A stretch of 64,000 nucleotides of DNA. Source: Lachnospiraceae bacterium. Lineage in GTDB: Bacteria > Bacillota > Clostridia > Lachnospirales > Lachnospiraceae. Shown here piece after piece: positions 18,553 through 26,174 of this stretch; position 1 is the stretch's first letter; each line of letters opens with the position of its first letter. The DNA lies in NCBI GenBank assembly GCA_016287675.1, contig JAEFAR010000005.1, positions 1 to 64,000 of the forward strand, given 5' to 3'. The position numbers and the translations under genes are program-made. The notes below the pieces were generated by a model. That model worked only from the letters and a program-made list of their open reading frames with translations. It was not told the origin of the DNA and did not search any database.

Positions 18553-18888
18553 ATGGACTTTATCAATATCGAATCCACTCCTCAAGAGGTAGAAGGAAAA
18601 GTAAAACAAAAACTGAAATTTAAAACAGGCAAGTTCGTTTGGCGCATCAAATTCTCCGCGCCTCTCGACCCTGCCTCTGTTAATAACAATAATCTCAATG
18701 TTACGGACATGAGCGGTGCCAAGCTCCAGACCTCGATCCACTACAACAGTGACACCCAGGAGATCGAGATCGAACCTTTGGCCGCTTATGCCAAGGATTC
18801 GTCCTACAACCTGAACGTTTCCAAAAACGTCCGTTCTGTAGGCGGTCAAACCTTAAAGACCGATGTTTCCATCACCTTCAAGGTTTGA
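18553..18888 (+). CDS. Stand-alone SbsA-type Ig-like domain protein
   Basis: A 111-residue protein made of a single bacterial Ig-like (Big_5/SbsA-like) domain. The pattern FSAPLDPASVNNNNLNVTDMSGAKL and later YNLNVSKNVRSVGGQTL matches the family, which usually occurs as tandem modules in secreted surface proteins. Here there is no signal peptide, membrane helix or anchor, so it appears cytoplasmic or leaderless. GGAGG lies eight bases before the start. Its 3' end overlaps the convergent TPR-AAA gene by 11 bases. Function unknown; the domain call is moderately secure. Confidence 0.7.
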   Translation: MDFINIESTPQEVEGKVKQKLKFKTGKFVWRIKFSAPLDPASVNNNNLNVTDMSGAKLQTSIHYNSDTQEIEIEPLAAYAKDSSYNLNVSKNVRSVGGQTLKTDVSITFKV

Positions 18889-21082
18889 TGTCCTCTTCCA
18901 AAATTACCAGATTGTAATTTTCCATGGTCGCTTCGGCGGCCATTTTTAATATTTCCGGCGCAAGGCGTTTGTCTGCCTTTGCCACCGCGTTCTGAGCCAG
19001 CTCAAGGGCTACGGGCAGTTTTGCTTCTCCCGCTGCCGTTCTTCTTGCTATCTGCTTTTTAAGTGCCTCCGCAGCATTTGACTCTATGGAGTAATCCGCT
19101 TCCGTAAACACATCATAGGCAAATCCCATAAGTTCATCCACGCTGTACTTGGGCAGATGTATCCTGTTATTGAACACACCGTTAAACCGCTCGTTGTTTC
19201 TGAAGAGGCTGTTGATCCTCTTCATGTTGTCCTCAAGGATCAGACAGGTGTCCGTTCTCTTCTGTCCGTAGAGATCCACCAGTGTTCTCAGGCTTACACT
19301 CGTAAGAGCTCCCGCATTTTCCACCAGGATATTGCAATTCTTAAGATCTTCGGATCTGCCGATCAGGTCTATGCGATTCAGCTTTTCCGCATTGATCTTT
19401 GCGGTTTTTTCGTACCTGACAGCACCGATACCATGCATGAGTCTGATCATTGTAACCGCGAGAGTGCTCTTTCCGCTCTTTTCTTCGCCTGTAACCACAA
19501 AACAAAGAGCTCCCTTTTCGTTGGCTGCCAGTTCAAGGGATTTGAGGATAGACCTTCTCAGCTCGTCGATCCTGAAAAAGTTACCGCAAAGTCCTTCCAC
19601 GTCCACTCCGTTACCGGTGATCAATTCACGGAGCTTTCCTTCTTTGATCTCCGAGGGTGAGTAGTTCATCTTCGGGGCATACAAAACGTACTGAGGCATG
19701 GATCTCTCAAAGCGTCTGCTGTTCAGTTCTCTCATAAAGCACTCTTCCAGCACGCTCTTGGATCGCTTCAGGCGGTTAATGTCTTCTTCATCATCTATAT
19801 CTTCTTCGGTGTTGCCGAAATTTCTTCCTATTTCATCAACGGAAATCTCCCCAACGTCGTATTCTTCCTCTTCCTCGTTCATCCCCGTTTTCAAAAACTT
19901 TGCAAAAGCATTTTCCTCTTCGGTCTCAACCCTGACTTCATGCTCCTCATTTACTTGAGCTTCCGAAACCTCTTCCGATCCCTCTTCTGAAACTGCCTCT
20001 GTTTCCGGAATCTCCTCTGCATTTTCAGGCTCGGTTTTCGGATGAAGCTCTCTCGGGATCGCGTCGATCTCGGGTTCCGTATGATCTACGGTGATCTCCT
20101 CTATCTCCGGAGCCGAATGCTCAACTGTGATCTCTTCTATCTCAGGATCGGAGTGCTCGGCTGTGATCTCCTCTATCTCCGGATCCGGAGTCTCCGCCAT
20201 GGTCTCTGCCACGGCCTCTGCCAATGTCTCTTCGACATTCGCAGCATCGGTTTCCTCCCCGGCTTCCTCTGCTTTTTCCTCCTCTATGATGTCCCGAACC
20301 CCCTGTGCGATGTCCTCAAGTCCGTAACTCGATGTGGCTGCAATGATCTCGGATGCGGGATCATCCGGTGAAGGCTCCGTGAAGACTGCGGTTTCCACCT
20401 GAACAGCGGCAAGGTCCTTCGCTTCTTCTCCGGGGTGTGCCATCTCCTCCGCGGCCATAACCTCAACCCCGATACGCCTCTCACGGGCAGAAACCGAATT
20501 CTTGATCTCCTCCGCAGTGACTTCTCCGTTGTAGTACGCGAGAAGCATTGATGCTTTGGAAGCCACGAGACTCATCTTAAAGGCATTTACGATCTTTTCG
20601 CACTCTGCCTTGCATTCCTCCTCCATGCCGGCTTTGTAGTACTGCTTTGCCAGCTCGTAGGCCCATTTTTCGGTGTACTCGTTCCGATTGATCCTCTTCA
20701 GTGCTTCGATCACACTCTGACGGTCCGCGTCCTTTTTCTTCAGTATCCTGTAGGCATATACCGCGCAGCTGTATTCATCATGGGCCGGCAATGCGGAATA
20801 CTCTGCCAGATACTCTTCCGCATCTTTGATATGCCCTGTCTCCAAACACACATCCATCACGTCATGATACATGAGTTTGGAGGGTCGCAGTCTGTATGCC
20901 TTCTTGAACAGTTTCTCCGCATGGGTGAAATCACCTGTCTTGCCGTAGGTTTTGGCAAGTGCGATGAAGTCGGATGCGGTCCTCGCGTGCTTCTCTCTTA
21001 TCTGGGGAAGCAGCGCGACAGCCTCATCGTATTTCTCGTCGGCCAGAAGTTCTTTTAATCTGTCAAAATTCCGGTCATTCAT
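18878..21082 (-). CDS. Uncharacterised TPR protein with acidic repeats and degenerate AAA+ (CbbX/SpoVK-like) domain
   Basis: 734 residues in three parts. Residues about 1-190 are helical TPR-like repeats (FTHAEKLFKKAYRLRPSKLMYHDV). Residues about 200-460 are a very acidic linker containing at least four near-copies of a PEIEEIT(V/A)EHS unit. The C-terminal 240 residues look like an AAA+ module. Walker A is GEEKSGKST (about residue 530). The position expected for Walker B of CbbX/SpoVK-type AAA (hhFIDEA) reads NILVENAG, replacing the Asp-Glu pair by Glu-Asn. A sensor/arginine region FNNRIHLPKYSVDEL follows. ATP binding is plausible, but hydrolysis may be impaired. It is the last gene of the rsmA operon, eight bases after the cNMP-like gene. 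I do not recognise a characterised homologue. Confidence 0.7.
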   Translation of the reverse strand: MNDRNFDRLKELLADEKYDEAVALLPQIREKHARTASDFIALAKTYGKTGDFTHAEKLFKKAYRLRPSKLMYHDVMDVCLETGHIKDAEEYLAEYSALPAHDEYSCAVYAYRILKKKDADRQSVIEALKRINRNEYTEKWAYELAKQYYKAGMEEECKAECEKIVNAFKMSLVASKASMLLAYYNGEVTAEEIKNSVSARERRIGVEVMAAEEMAHPGEEAKDLAAVQVETAVFTEPSPDDPASEIIAATSSYGLEDIAQGVRDIIEEEKAEEAGEETDAANVEETLAEAVAETMAETPDPEIEEITAEHSDPEIEEITVEHSAPEIEEITVDHTEPEIDAIPRELHPKTEPENAEEIPETEAVSEEGSEEVSEAQVNEEHEVRVETEEENAFAKFLKTGMNEEEEEYDVGEISVDEIGRNFGNTEEDIDDEEDINRLKRSKSVLEECFMRELNSRRFERSMPQYVLYAPKMNYSPSEIKEGKLRELITGNGVDVEGLCGNFFRIDELRRSILKSLELAANEKGALCFVVTGEEKSGKSTLAVTMIRLMHGIGAVRYEKTAKINAEKLNRIDLIGRSEDLKNCNILVENAGALTSVSLRTLVDLYGQKRTDTCLILEDNMKRINSLFRNNERFNGVFNNRIHLPKYSVDELMGFAYDVFTEADYSIESNAAEALKKQIARRTAAGEAKLPVALELAQNAVAKADKRLAPEILKMAAEATMENYNLVILEEDIKP

Positions 21083-21090
21083 TTCTTAAA

Positions 21091-23421
21091 TTACATCTCC
21101 TTGTAAAGTTTCAACGTACTAAGCATAATTTCCGGTATTTCTATCTTGTTCTTTTCAATGGCACGGTATCTGAGTTCCAGCTCTTTTACCTTTTTCAAAG
21201 CCTCTCTGTTGTACCTTCCGATGGCATCGGCAAATGCGGGCTGTGTTTCCAGATTAGCCCTTATCTCCTTATTAAATGGACAATAGACTGCCAGTATCTC
21301 TCTGGAAGGTTTGTTCAGCTTCATGCCTCCCTGGGATTCAAACTTGACCCACTGTTCGTAGTCCTGCACGAAGACTTCCCGTGCATTGTTCTTGCCCTTA
21401 AGGAGCTGTGCCTTGATCTTTTCTTTCTTGTCGTCCGTCAGTTCCCTGTTCTTTCTGTAGTACTGAATGTAATCATAGTACTCGGAAGTGAGGGACTTGA
21501 AATGTATGTTATTCCATGCCGAGCCCTGCATAGTCCTGCAAAGCTCCCAGCGGAAACGTGCCAGATTCCTGATGTAGAGATCGTCCAGAGATCCTTCCTG
21601 AAGAATGGGGAAAAGGAAACGTCCGGAGCTGTCACGATGCTTGCAGCTGATCTCCTGCCACATTGTGGCATTTGCGCCGAAGCAGGGGAAAAGGATGATG
21701 TCCGGTCCCACTTCCAGCATGATGGTCTCTTTTTCTATGCCCAGCTTCTTGTCCGCGAAAAGAAGCTCGCGATGGTAGGCAGAAAAATCAAGTTCCCGGT
21801 AACGCTGTACCGTCTGACCCATTCTGTCCTTTGTGATCAGGGCTTTCAAAAGACTTCCCGAGATCTGTTCGCTGCAGAGAATGGGCACAAAAGTGGTCAG
21901 GGAGCCGTTTACTATACGCTCGGTGTACTTGAACATGTTAAAGATCTCGAAATCCAGCTTTTTGCTCTGATCCGCCTGGCGTGCCCTGGCTTCGGCTTCA
22001 TCGATCTCTCTTGTTTTAAGAAGTTCTCGGAGAGACTCGTTGTACTCCAGATCAAATTCATTCTTTGAAGGCTCTCTGCGTCCTTCGTAGACGGCTTTGA
22101 GCCATTCGGGCATAGTATAGATGTGGCAGAAGTAATTCTGCTTCGTCTTGAAATTCAGTTTGCAAAGTTCGACAGCCTGCTCCTTTGTGAGCAGTCTCTC
22201 ATCCGTAAATCCGAAATTCAGGAAAAGCTCTACGGGTTTGGGTAATCTGCTGCTGCTCAGGCTTGCAATGAAAACCTCTTTGTAGATCTTGTAGAACTGA
22301 TCAGCTATCTTTCGTCTCAGTTTTCTCTCATTGTCTTCACTGCTGAGCCTGTCATTAAGGTCCGCAAAGGCATTTATGTCATTTTCAAAATCCTTCGCGT
22401 CTCCTTCCTGTATCTTACCAAAGGCAAGAATGGTCCTTAAGGAGTTCTTAAGGCTTCTGTAAAGGTCCTCATCCGCTGCCGCATCGTCCACGGAAGCAAC
22501 TGCTTCCACTTCCGCACCGCTGTTCATGGATTCCATGACCATTTTGAGTCTTTCTTTCTTGACCGGCTTTGCACAGCCCATGCAGTCCACTGCCGTTTTT
22601 TCTGCCTTGATGTAGAAATCCTTGAGAGTTTCGCAAAGGCTCTCAAGTGACTTGTCCGGTCTTCCCGTCTTCTCAAGTTCCTTATACAGCTGAACGCATC
22701 TGCTTAAAAGATTGTTCTCGCCTTCGTTGTATATGATCGAATAAAACTCGTTTATGTAAGCACCCACATTTATGGTGTTTTCAAGCATTCCCAAAAATGC
22801 AGAACTCGTTTCCCTGACGGTTCTCATGACCATTTCCAGAGAATCGCCGTAGAAAGCTTTTACCACATTTCCCGGCACCATGGAAAGTTCCAGATAGTAA
22901 TCCCTTTCATTCTGGGGAACCGGCTGAGGATCCACGTAGGCTTTCAGTTCGTCTATGCCCGTGAGGTCCGCAATGGCCATGCCGCCGTTTTTGCAGGCTT
23001 TCACGTACTTGTCGTAGCTGTCGCTCAGGGTGCTGTAGAGCTTGGGAGCGAGAGCCAGATAGCGCTCGTTGATCTTCATGATCTCGCCGTAAAGTCTTGT
23101 AAGGGATGTTACCACCAGACCCTTGTAATCCTTGTTGCTGGTGGAGAGCATGGACTTAAGCCCCTCGAATTCCACTACCGGAAAGGCATAGATCATGCAG
23201 TTGGGACCGGCTATGTAATTCAAAAGATAGCGTCTGTTCACACTGTCGGGAATTCCGATGAAGGTTCCGGTGGGCAGATCTGTTTTTACAAAGTCGTTCT
23301 GTGCCGTAACCGAGCCCTTGATCACCGCGCAAATGCAGCTCATGGGATCTTTTTCTTCAAAGATAACGGTGCCCTTCGGTACGATGTTTGCTTCTCCGAT
23401 TTTTAAAGGATAACTGCTCAT
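21091..23421 (-). CDS. Uncharacterised large protein with N-terminal cyclic-nucleotide-binding-like domain
   Basis: 776 residues. Residues about 10-125 resemble a Crp/cNMP-binding jelly roll (VPKGTVIFEEKDPMSCICAVIKGSV...LPTGTFIGIPD). The canonical phosphate-binding cassette (GE..L....R.A) is absent, so the ligand, if any, may not be cAMP. The remaining 650 residues are mostly helical and match no family I know; there is no helix-turn-helix, signal peptide or membrane helix. A CMGC pair at about residue 280 could be a metal or redox site. It follows tadA by 33 bases and precedes the TPR-AAA gene by eight, so the two large proteins probably work together. Confidence 0.65.
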   Translation of the reverse strand: MSSYPLKIGEANIVPKGTVIFEEKDPMSCICAVIKGSVTAQNDFVKTDLPTGTFIGIPDSVNRRYLLNYIAGPNCMIYAFPVVEFEGLKSMLSTSNKDYKGLVVTSLTRLYGEIMKINERYLALAPKLYSTLSDSYDKYVKACKNGGMAIADLTGIDELKAYVDPQPVPQNERDYYLELSMVPGNVVKAFYGDSLEMVMRTVRETSSAFLGMLENTINVGAYINEFYSIIYNEGENNLLSRCVQLYKELEKTGRPDKSLESLCETLKDFYIKAEKTAVDCMGCAKPVKKERLKMVMESMNSGAEVEAVASVDDAAADEDLYRSLKNSLRTILAFGKIQEGDAKDFENDINAFADLNDRLSSEDNERKLRRKIADQFYKIYKEVFIASLSSSRLPKPVELFLNFGFTDERLLTKEQAVELCKLNFKTKQNYFCHIYTMPEWLKAVYEGRREPSKNEFDLEYNESLRELLKTREIDEAEARARQADQSKKLDFEIFNMFKYTERIVNGSLTTFVPILCSEQISGSLLKALITKDRMGQTVQRYRELDFSAYHRELLFADKKLGIEKETIMLEVGPDIILFPCFGANATMWQEISCKHRDSSGRFLFPILQEGSLDDLYIRNLARFRWELCRTMQGSAWNNIHFKSLTSEYYDYIQYYRKNRELTDDKKEKIKAQLLKGKNNAREVFVQDYEQWVKFESQGGMKLNKPSREILAVYCPFNKEIRANLETQPAFADAIGRYNREALKKVKELELRYRAIEKNKIEIPEIMLSTLKLYKEM

Positions 23422-23454
23422 TTTAACCTCCGACTCTCAGGAATTGGTCAAGCC

Positions 23455-23970
23455 TTACAAGTCTTGTCTTTCTTCGTTTTCGGTTTTTCCGGCTTTTTTG
23501 ATCTCCGCATTTCTCGCCCTCAGATCCTTAAAAAAATCCGTGAGCATGGCGGAGCACTCTTCTTCCAGCACGCCTTCCGTAAGTTCCACCTGATGATTGA
23601 AGGCGTCGTTCTGCAAAATGTTCAGAATGGATCCGGCGCATCCTGCCTTGGGATTCCTGCATCCGATGATGCATCTTCTCATCCTGGCCTGAACAATGGC
23701 CCCCGCACACATCTGGCAGGGTTCCAGAGTAATATAGATGTCGCAATCCTCCAGCCGCCAGTCCTTAATGACCTTTCCCGCCTTAGCGATGGCTTCGATC
23801 TCGGCGTGGGCCAGAGTTGTCTTCTTTTTCTTTCTCTTGTTGTATCCTCTTCCGATGATCTTCCCTTCGTACACGATCACGCATCCGATGGGAACCTCAC
23901 CGATGTTTCTTCCGCGCTTCGCCTGATTTATGGCTGCACGCATATATTTTTCGTCCTGTGTCAATTTCAT
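23455..23970 (-). CDS. tadA: tRNA-specific adenosine deaminase
   Basis: Deaminates adenosine 34 of tRNA-Arg(ACG) to inosine. The 171-residue protein has the zinc and proton-shuttle motif HAE (H55, E57) in TLAHAEIEA and the paired cysteines in EPCQMCAGA (C85, C88). The conserved MRAAINQAKRG...GEVPIGCVIV N-terminus supports the start at 23970, since an upstream in-frame start would overlap the preceding gene. Spacing to the preceding GNAT gene is 22 bases. Confidence 0.92.
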   Translation of the reverse strand: MKLTQDEKYMRAAINQAKRGRNIGEVPIGCVIVYEGKIIGRGYNKRKKKKTTLAHAEIEAIAKAGKVIKDWRLEDCDIYITLEPCQMCAGAIVQARMRRCIIGCRNPKAGCAGSILNILQNDAFNHQVELTEGVLEEECSAMLTDFFKDLRARNAEIKKAGKTENEERQDL

Positions 23971-23992
23971 AAACTGTTCTTTTCTTCTTAAA

Positions 23993-24619
23993 TCAAAGCG
24001 TGAAGTACAGGATCTCCGTTTCCGTTTCAAAGCCCAGCTTACCGTAAAGCCTGCAGGCGATCACATTGGGGCTTCCCACCTGAAGGTAGAGCTTGGTATC
24101 CCTAAAGGCATACATGATGCTCTTCATGTACTTTGTTCCGTAGCCTTCATGCCTCATGTCTTCTCTGACTTCCACCCCGTAAATGTACATTCCGTCATTT
24201 AAGGGCCTGAGCTTCGCCGTGAACACGCCCTTTTCTCCGGACTCCACGATGATGGTCTCTTCCTCTTCTTCAACTCCGTTGGTCAGAAGGATCTCTGCTC
24301 CCGCTTCTTCTTTTCTGTCTCTGTCGGGGGCCAGGGAAAACATGTACTCACTTCTTGAAAGCTTTAAGATCCTGCTTTCTCTCATCGCCTTTTCAAGCTC
24401 CGAGCCGCCTTCCGCAAGCATATAAACCCTGTGCACGTCTTCCTTTGCAAGTTTCTTCTGTGCCTTTAAAGCCAGGGCTTCCAGCTTACGAACTTTAGGC
24501 TTCCCGCCGCAGTCCGTGATCTTTATCTCCGCTTCGCCGTTCCCCAAAAGGAAGCATCCGGCAAGCATATGCCTGTAGGACAGTTCTGCTTCGTCTTCAG
24601 AAGTAAAAACCAATTTCAT
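23993..24619 (-). CDS. GNAT-family N-acetyltransferase
   Basis: A 208-residue protein whose C-terminal half carries a GNAT signature: GMYIYGVEVREDMRHEGYGTKYMKSI resembles the acetyl-CoA pyrophosphate-binding segment (R-x-x-G-x-G/A), and LQVGSPNVIACRLYGKLGFE is a typical strand/helix ending. The N-terminal 110 residues are less conserved and may hold a second, degenerate GNAT fold. The substrate is unknown. It overlaps rsmA by four bases and lies within the rsmA-tadA operon, which hints at a ribosomal or tRNA-related acceptor, but that is only context. Confidence 0.75.
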   Translation of the reverse strand: MKLVFTSEDEAELSYRHMLAGCFLLGNGEAEIKITDCGGKPKVRKLEALALKAQKKLAKEDVHRVYMLAEGGSELEKAMRESRILKLSRSEYMFSLAPDRDRKEEAGAEILLTNGVEEEEETIIVESGEKGVFTAKLRPLNDGMYIYGVEVREDMRHEGYGTKYMKSIMYAFRDTKLYLQVGSPNVIACRLYGKLGFETETEILYFTL

Positions 24620-25473
24620 AAAGCCTCCGAAAGTTCCGCGAATTTTTCGAGAGTCAGTTCCTCTCCGCGTACAGTTTCCTTAAAGCCGCATTTTTTAAGG
24701 GCATCCAGGATCCGTTCCTTGGTATAGACACTGCCGAGATCGGCCGTAAGACCGTTCACCAGCGTCTTTCTTCTGTGATTGAAGGATGCACGGATCAGGG
24801 CAAACATCTTCCTGTCGTCCGTCACCTTCACAGGCTTTTCCTCATGAAGCTTCAGGCGGATCACCGCGGATTGCACGTTGGGACGGGGCATGAAGCAGTT
24901 CTGGGGCACGTAGGCCGCGATATAAGGGTCGGCGTAGTACTGAACAGCCAGTGAAAGAGCGCCGTAGTCCTTGGTACCGGGTCCGGCCTGCATGCGTTCA
25001 GCCACCTCCGTCTGCACCATGACCGTAATGTTCTCGATGGGGATGTGCTCCTCAAAAAGCTGCATGATGATAGGGGTGGTGATGTAGTAGGGGAGGTTTG
25101 CCACAACTTTGATCTTCCTGCCGCTGTTTCTCTCCTGAACCAGTTTATTGAGATCCATTTTCAGGATGTCTTCGTTGATGATGGTCAGATTATCGTAAGC
25201 CTTTAATGTGTCTTCCTGCAGTATGGGGATCAGGTTTTTGTCGATCTCAACCGCCACAACCTCTCTCGCCTTTTCGCAAAGAAACTGGGTCATCGTGCCG
25301 ATGCCGGGGCCGATCTCCAAAACGAAATCATCCGGCCCGATCTCCGCCGCATTTATGATCTTGTCCAGTACATGCTGATCTATAAGAAAATTCTGCCCGA
25401 ATCGCTTTTGAAAGACAAATCTGTATTTGTTAAGAATTTCTATGGTTTCCTTCGGATCTATTAAATATCCCAT
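24616..25473 (-). CDS. rsmA: 16S rRNA (adenine(1518)-N6/adenine(1519)-N6)-dimethyltransferase
   Basis: RsmA/KsgA dimethylates two adjacent adenines near the 3' end of 16S rRNA; loss gives kasugamycin resistance. The 285-residue protein has the family start KRFGQNFLID, the SAM-binding VLEIGPGIGTMT and the catalytic NLPYYITTPIIMQL. The C-terminal FNHRRKTLVNGL is also diagnostic. The start at 25473 follows GGGAG; an in-frame extension to 25560 would run through the promoter. It is the first gene of a five-gene minus-strand operon (rsmA, GNAT, tadA, cNMP-like, TPR-AAA). Confidence 0.95.
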   Translation of the reverse strand: MGYLIDPKETIEILNKYRFVFQKRFGQNFLIDQHVLDKIINAAEIGPDDFVLEIGPGIGTMTQFLCEKAREVVAVEIDKNLIPILQEDTLKAYDNLTIINEDILKMDLNKLVQERNSGRKIKVVANLPYYITTPIIMQLFEEHIPIENITVMVQTEVAERMQAGPGTKDYGALSLAVQYYADPYIAAYVPQNCFMPRPNVQSAVIRLKLHEEKPVKVTDDRKMFALIRASFNHRRKTLVNGLTADLGSVYTKERILDALKKCGFKETVRGEELTLEKFAELSEAL

Positions 25474-25531
25474 GGTTCTCCCTGTTTCCGATTTTATTTG
25501 AAAGAAGCACATTCTGCTCCACATTAGAGTG

Positions 25532-25560
25532 ATTATAACAATATTCTTCTTGTAATTCAA
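25532..25560 (-). promoter_or_regulatory. rsmA operon promoter, -35 box overlapping a repeat terminus
   Basis: Minus-strand TTGAAT (25555-25560) and TATAAT (25532-25537) are spaced 17 bases. The first four bases of the -35 box are the last four bases of the inverted repeat that begins at 25557, so the repeat element contributes to the promoter. Confidence 0.75.
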
Positions 25561-25870
25561 GGGTGCAGCGCCACTCTGTAGTAAGTTTAATAGTAAGTTT
25601 ATTACTGTTCACGATCGAACTACGCAGAAACTTTCCAAGCAGAACAGGATAAATTGATGTAGCTGTTCGCAACAGCCGATACAAGAAGCCGCCCGAAAGC
25701 TTGCTTTCAAGGGCGGGTTTTTGTGTCGGCAGTAGCTGCGTAGCAGCGTGCGTACAAGCTGTCAAGCTTGTGCGGGCGAACAGCGGCAAAGCAACTATAC
25801 AGCGTAGCGGCATGGTACAAGCAGTTTAACTTATGAGTTTAAACTGTTACGAAGTGCGCTGCACCCTTGA
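25557..25870. repeat. Nested palindromic element with 15-bp terminal inverted repeats, copy B
   Basis: A 314-base block bounded by the perfect inverted pair TCAAGGGTGCAGCGC (25557-25571) and its complement at 25856-25870. Within it lies a three-armed core, 25662-25784. Its outer stem is GCTGTTCGC/GCGAACAGC. A long arm pairs CCGATACA with TGTGTCGG, then CCGCCC with GGGCGG, under an apical GAAAG/CTTTC. A small hairpin is GCTGC-GTA-GCAGC (25735-25747). The third arm is CGTACAAGC/GCTTGTGCG (25751-25759 with 25766-25774). Further small inverted repeats lie in the flanks (GAACAG/CTGTTC, CTACGC/GCGTAG, CAGTTTAA/TTAAACTG). No open frame is convincing. The terminal repeats suggest a MITE-like insertion. 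Confidence 0.85.
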
Positions 25871-25965
25871 TCCCCCCTCCGAATGAGCAAAAAAGCGAAG
25901 CGTTTTGCGAATTTGTCACAAAAGCCTCTACCGAAGTCACCCGAAAGCTTGCCAGTTATCGATGC

Positions 25966-26084
25966 TGTTCGCAACAGCCGATACAAGAAGCCACCCGAAA
26001 GCTTGCTTTCAAGGGTGGTTTTTTGTGTCGGCAGTAGCTGCGTAGCAGCGTGCGCACAAGCTGTCAAGCTTGTGCGGGCGAACA
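25966..26084. repeat. Three-armed palindromic element, copy C
   Basis: A 119-base near-copy of the core at 25662-25784, in the same orientation. The outer stem is TGTTCGC/GCGAACA. The long arm has CCACCC/GGGTGG where copy B has CCGCCC/GGGCGG, a two-sided compensatory change. The small hairpin GCTGC-GTA-GCAGC is identical. The third arm has CGCACAAGC/GCTTGTGCG, making a C-G pair where copy B has a T-G wobble. A 15-base fragment of the long arm (CACCCGAAAGCTTGC) also occurs just upstream at about 25938-25952, perhaps a relic. The stretch 25871-25965 otherwise holds nothing I can name. Confidence 0.85.
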
Positions 26085-26107
26085 ATTACTCCCCCTTCAC
26101 AAAACAC

Positions 26108-26136
26108 TTGAAATATCCCCTAAAGTGGCTTAAACT
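26108..26136 (+). promoter_or_regulatory. Promoter of the DUF2264/TagF-GT4 genes
   Basis: TTGAAA (26108-26113) and TAAACT (26131-26136) with 17-base spacing, about 40 bases before the DUF2264 start codon. Confidence 0.5.
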
Positions 26137-26174
26137 TGTAGCAAACAATTATTTCCCCACCCAAGGATGAAGAG

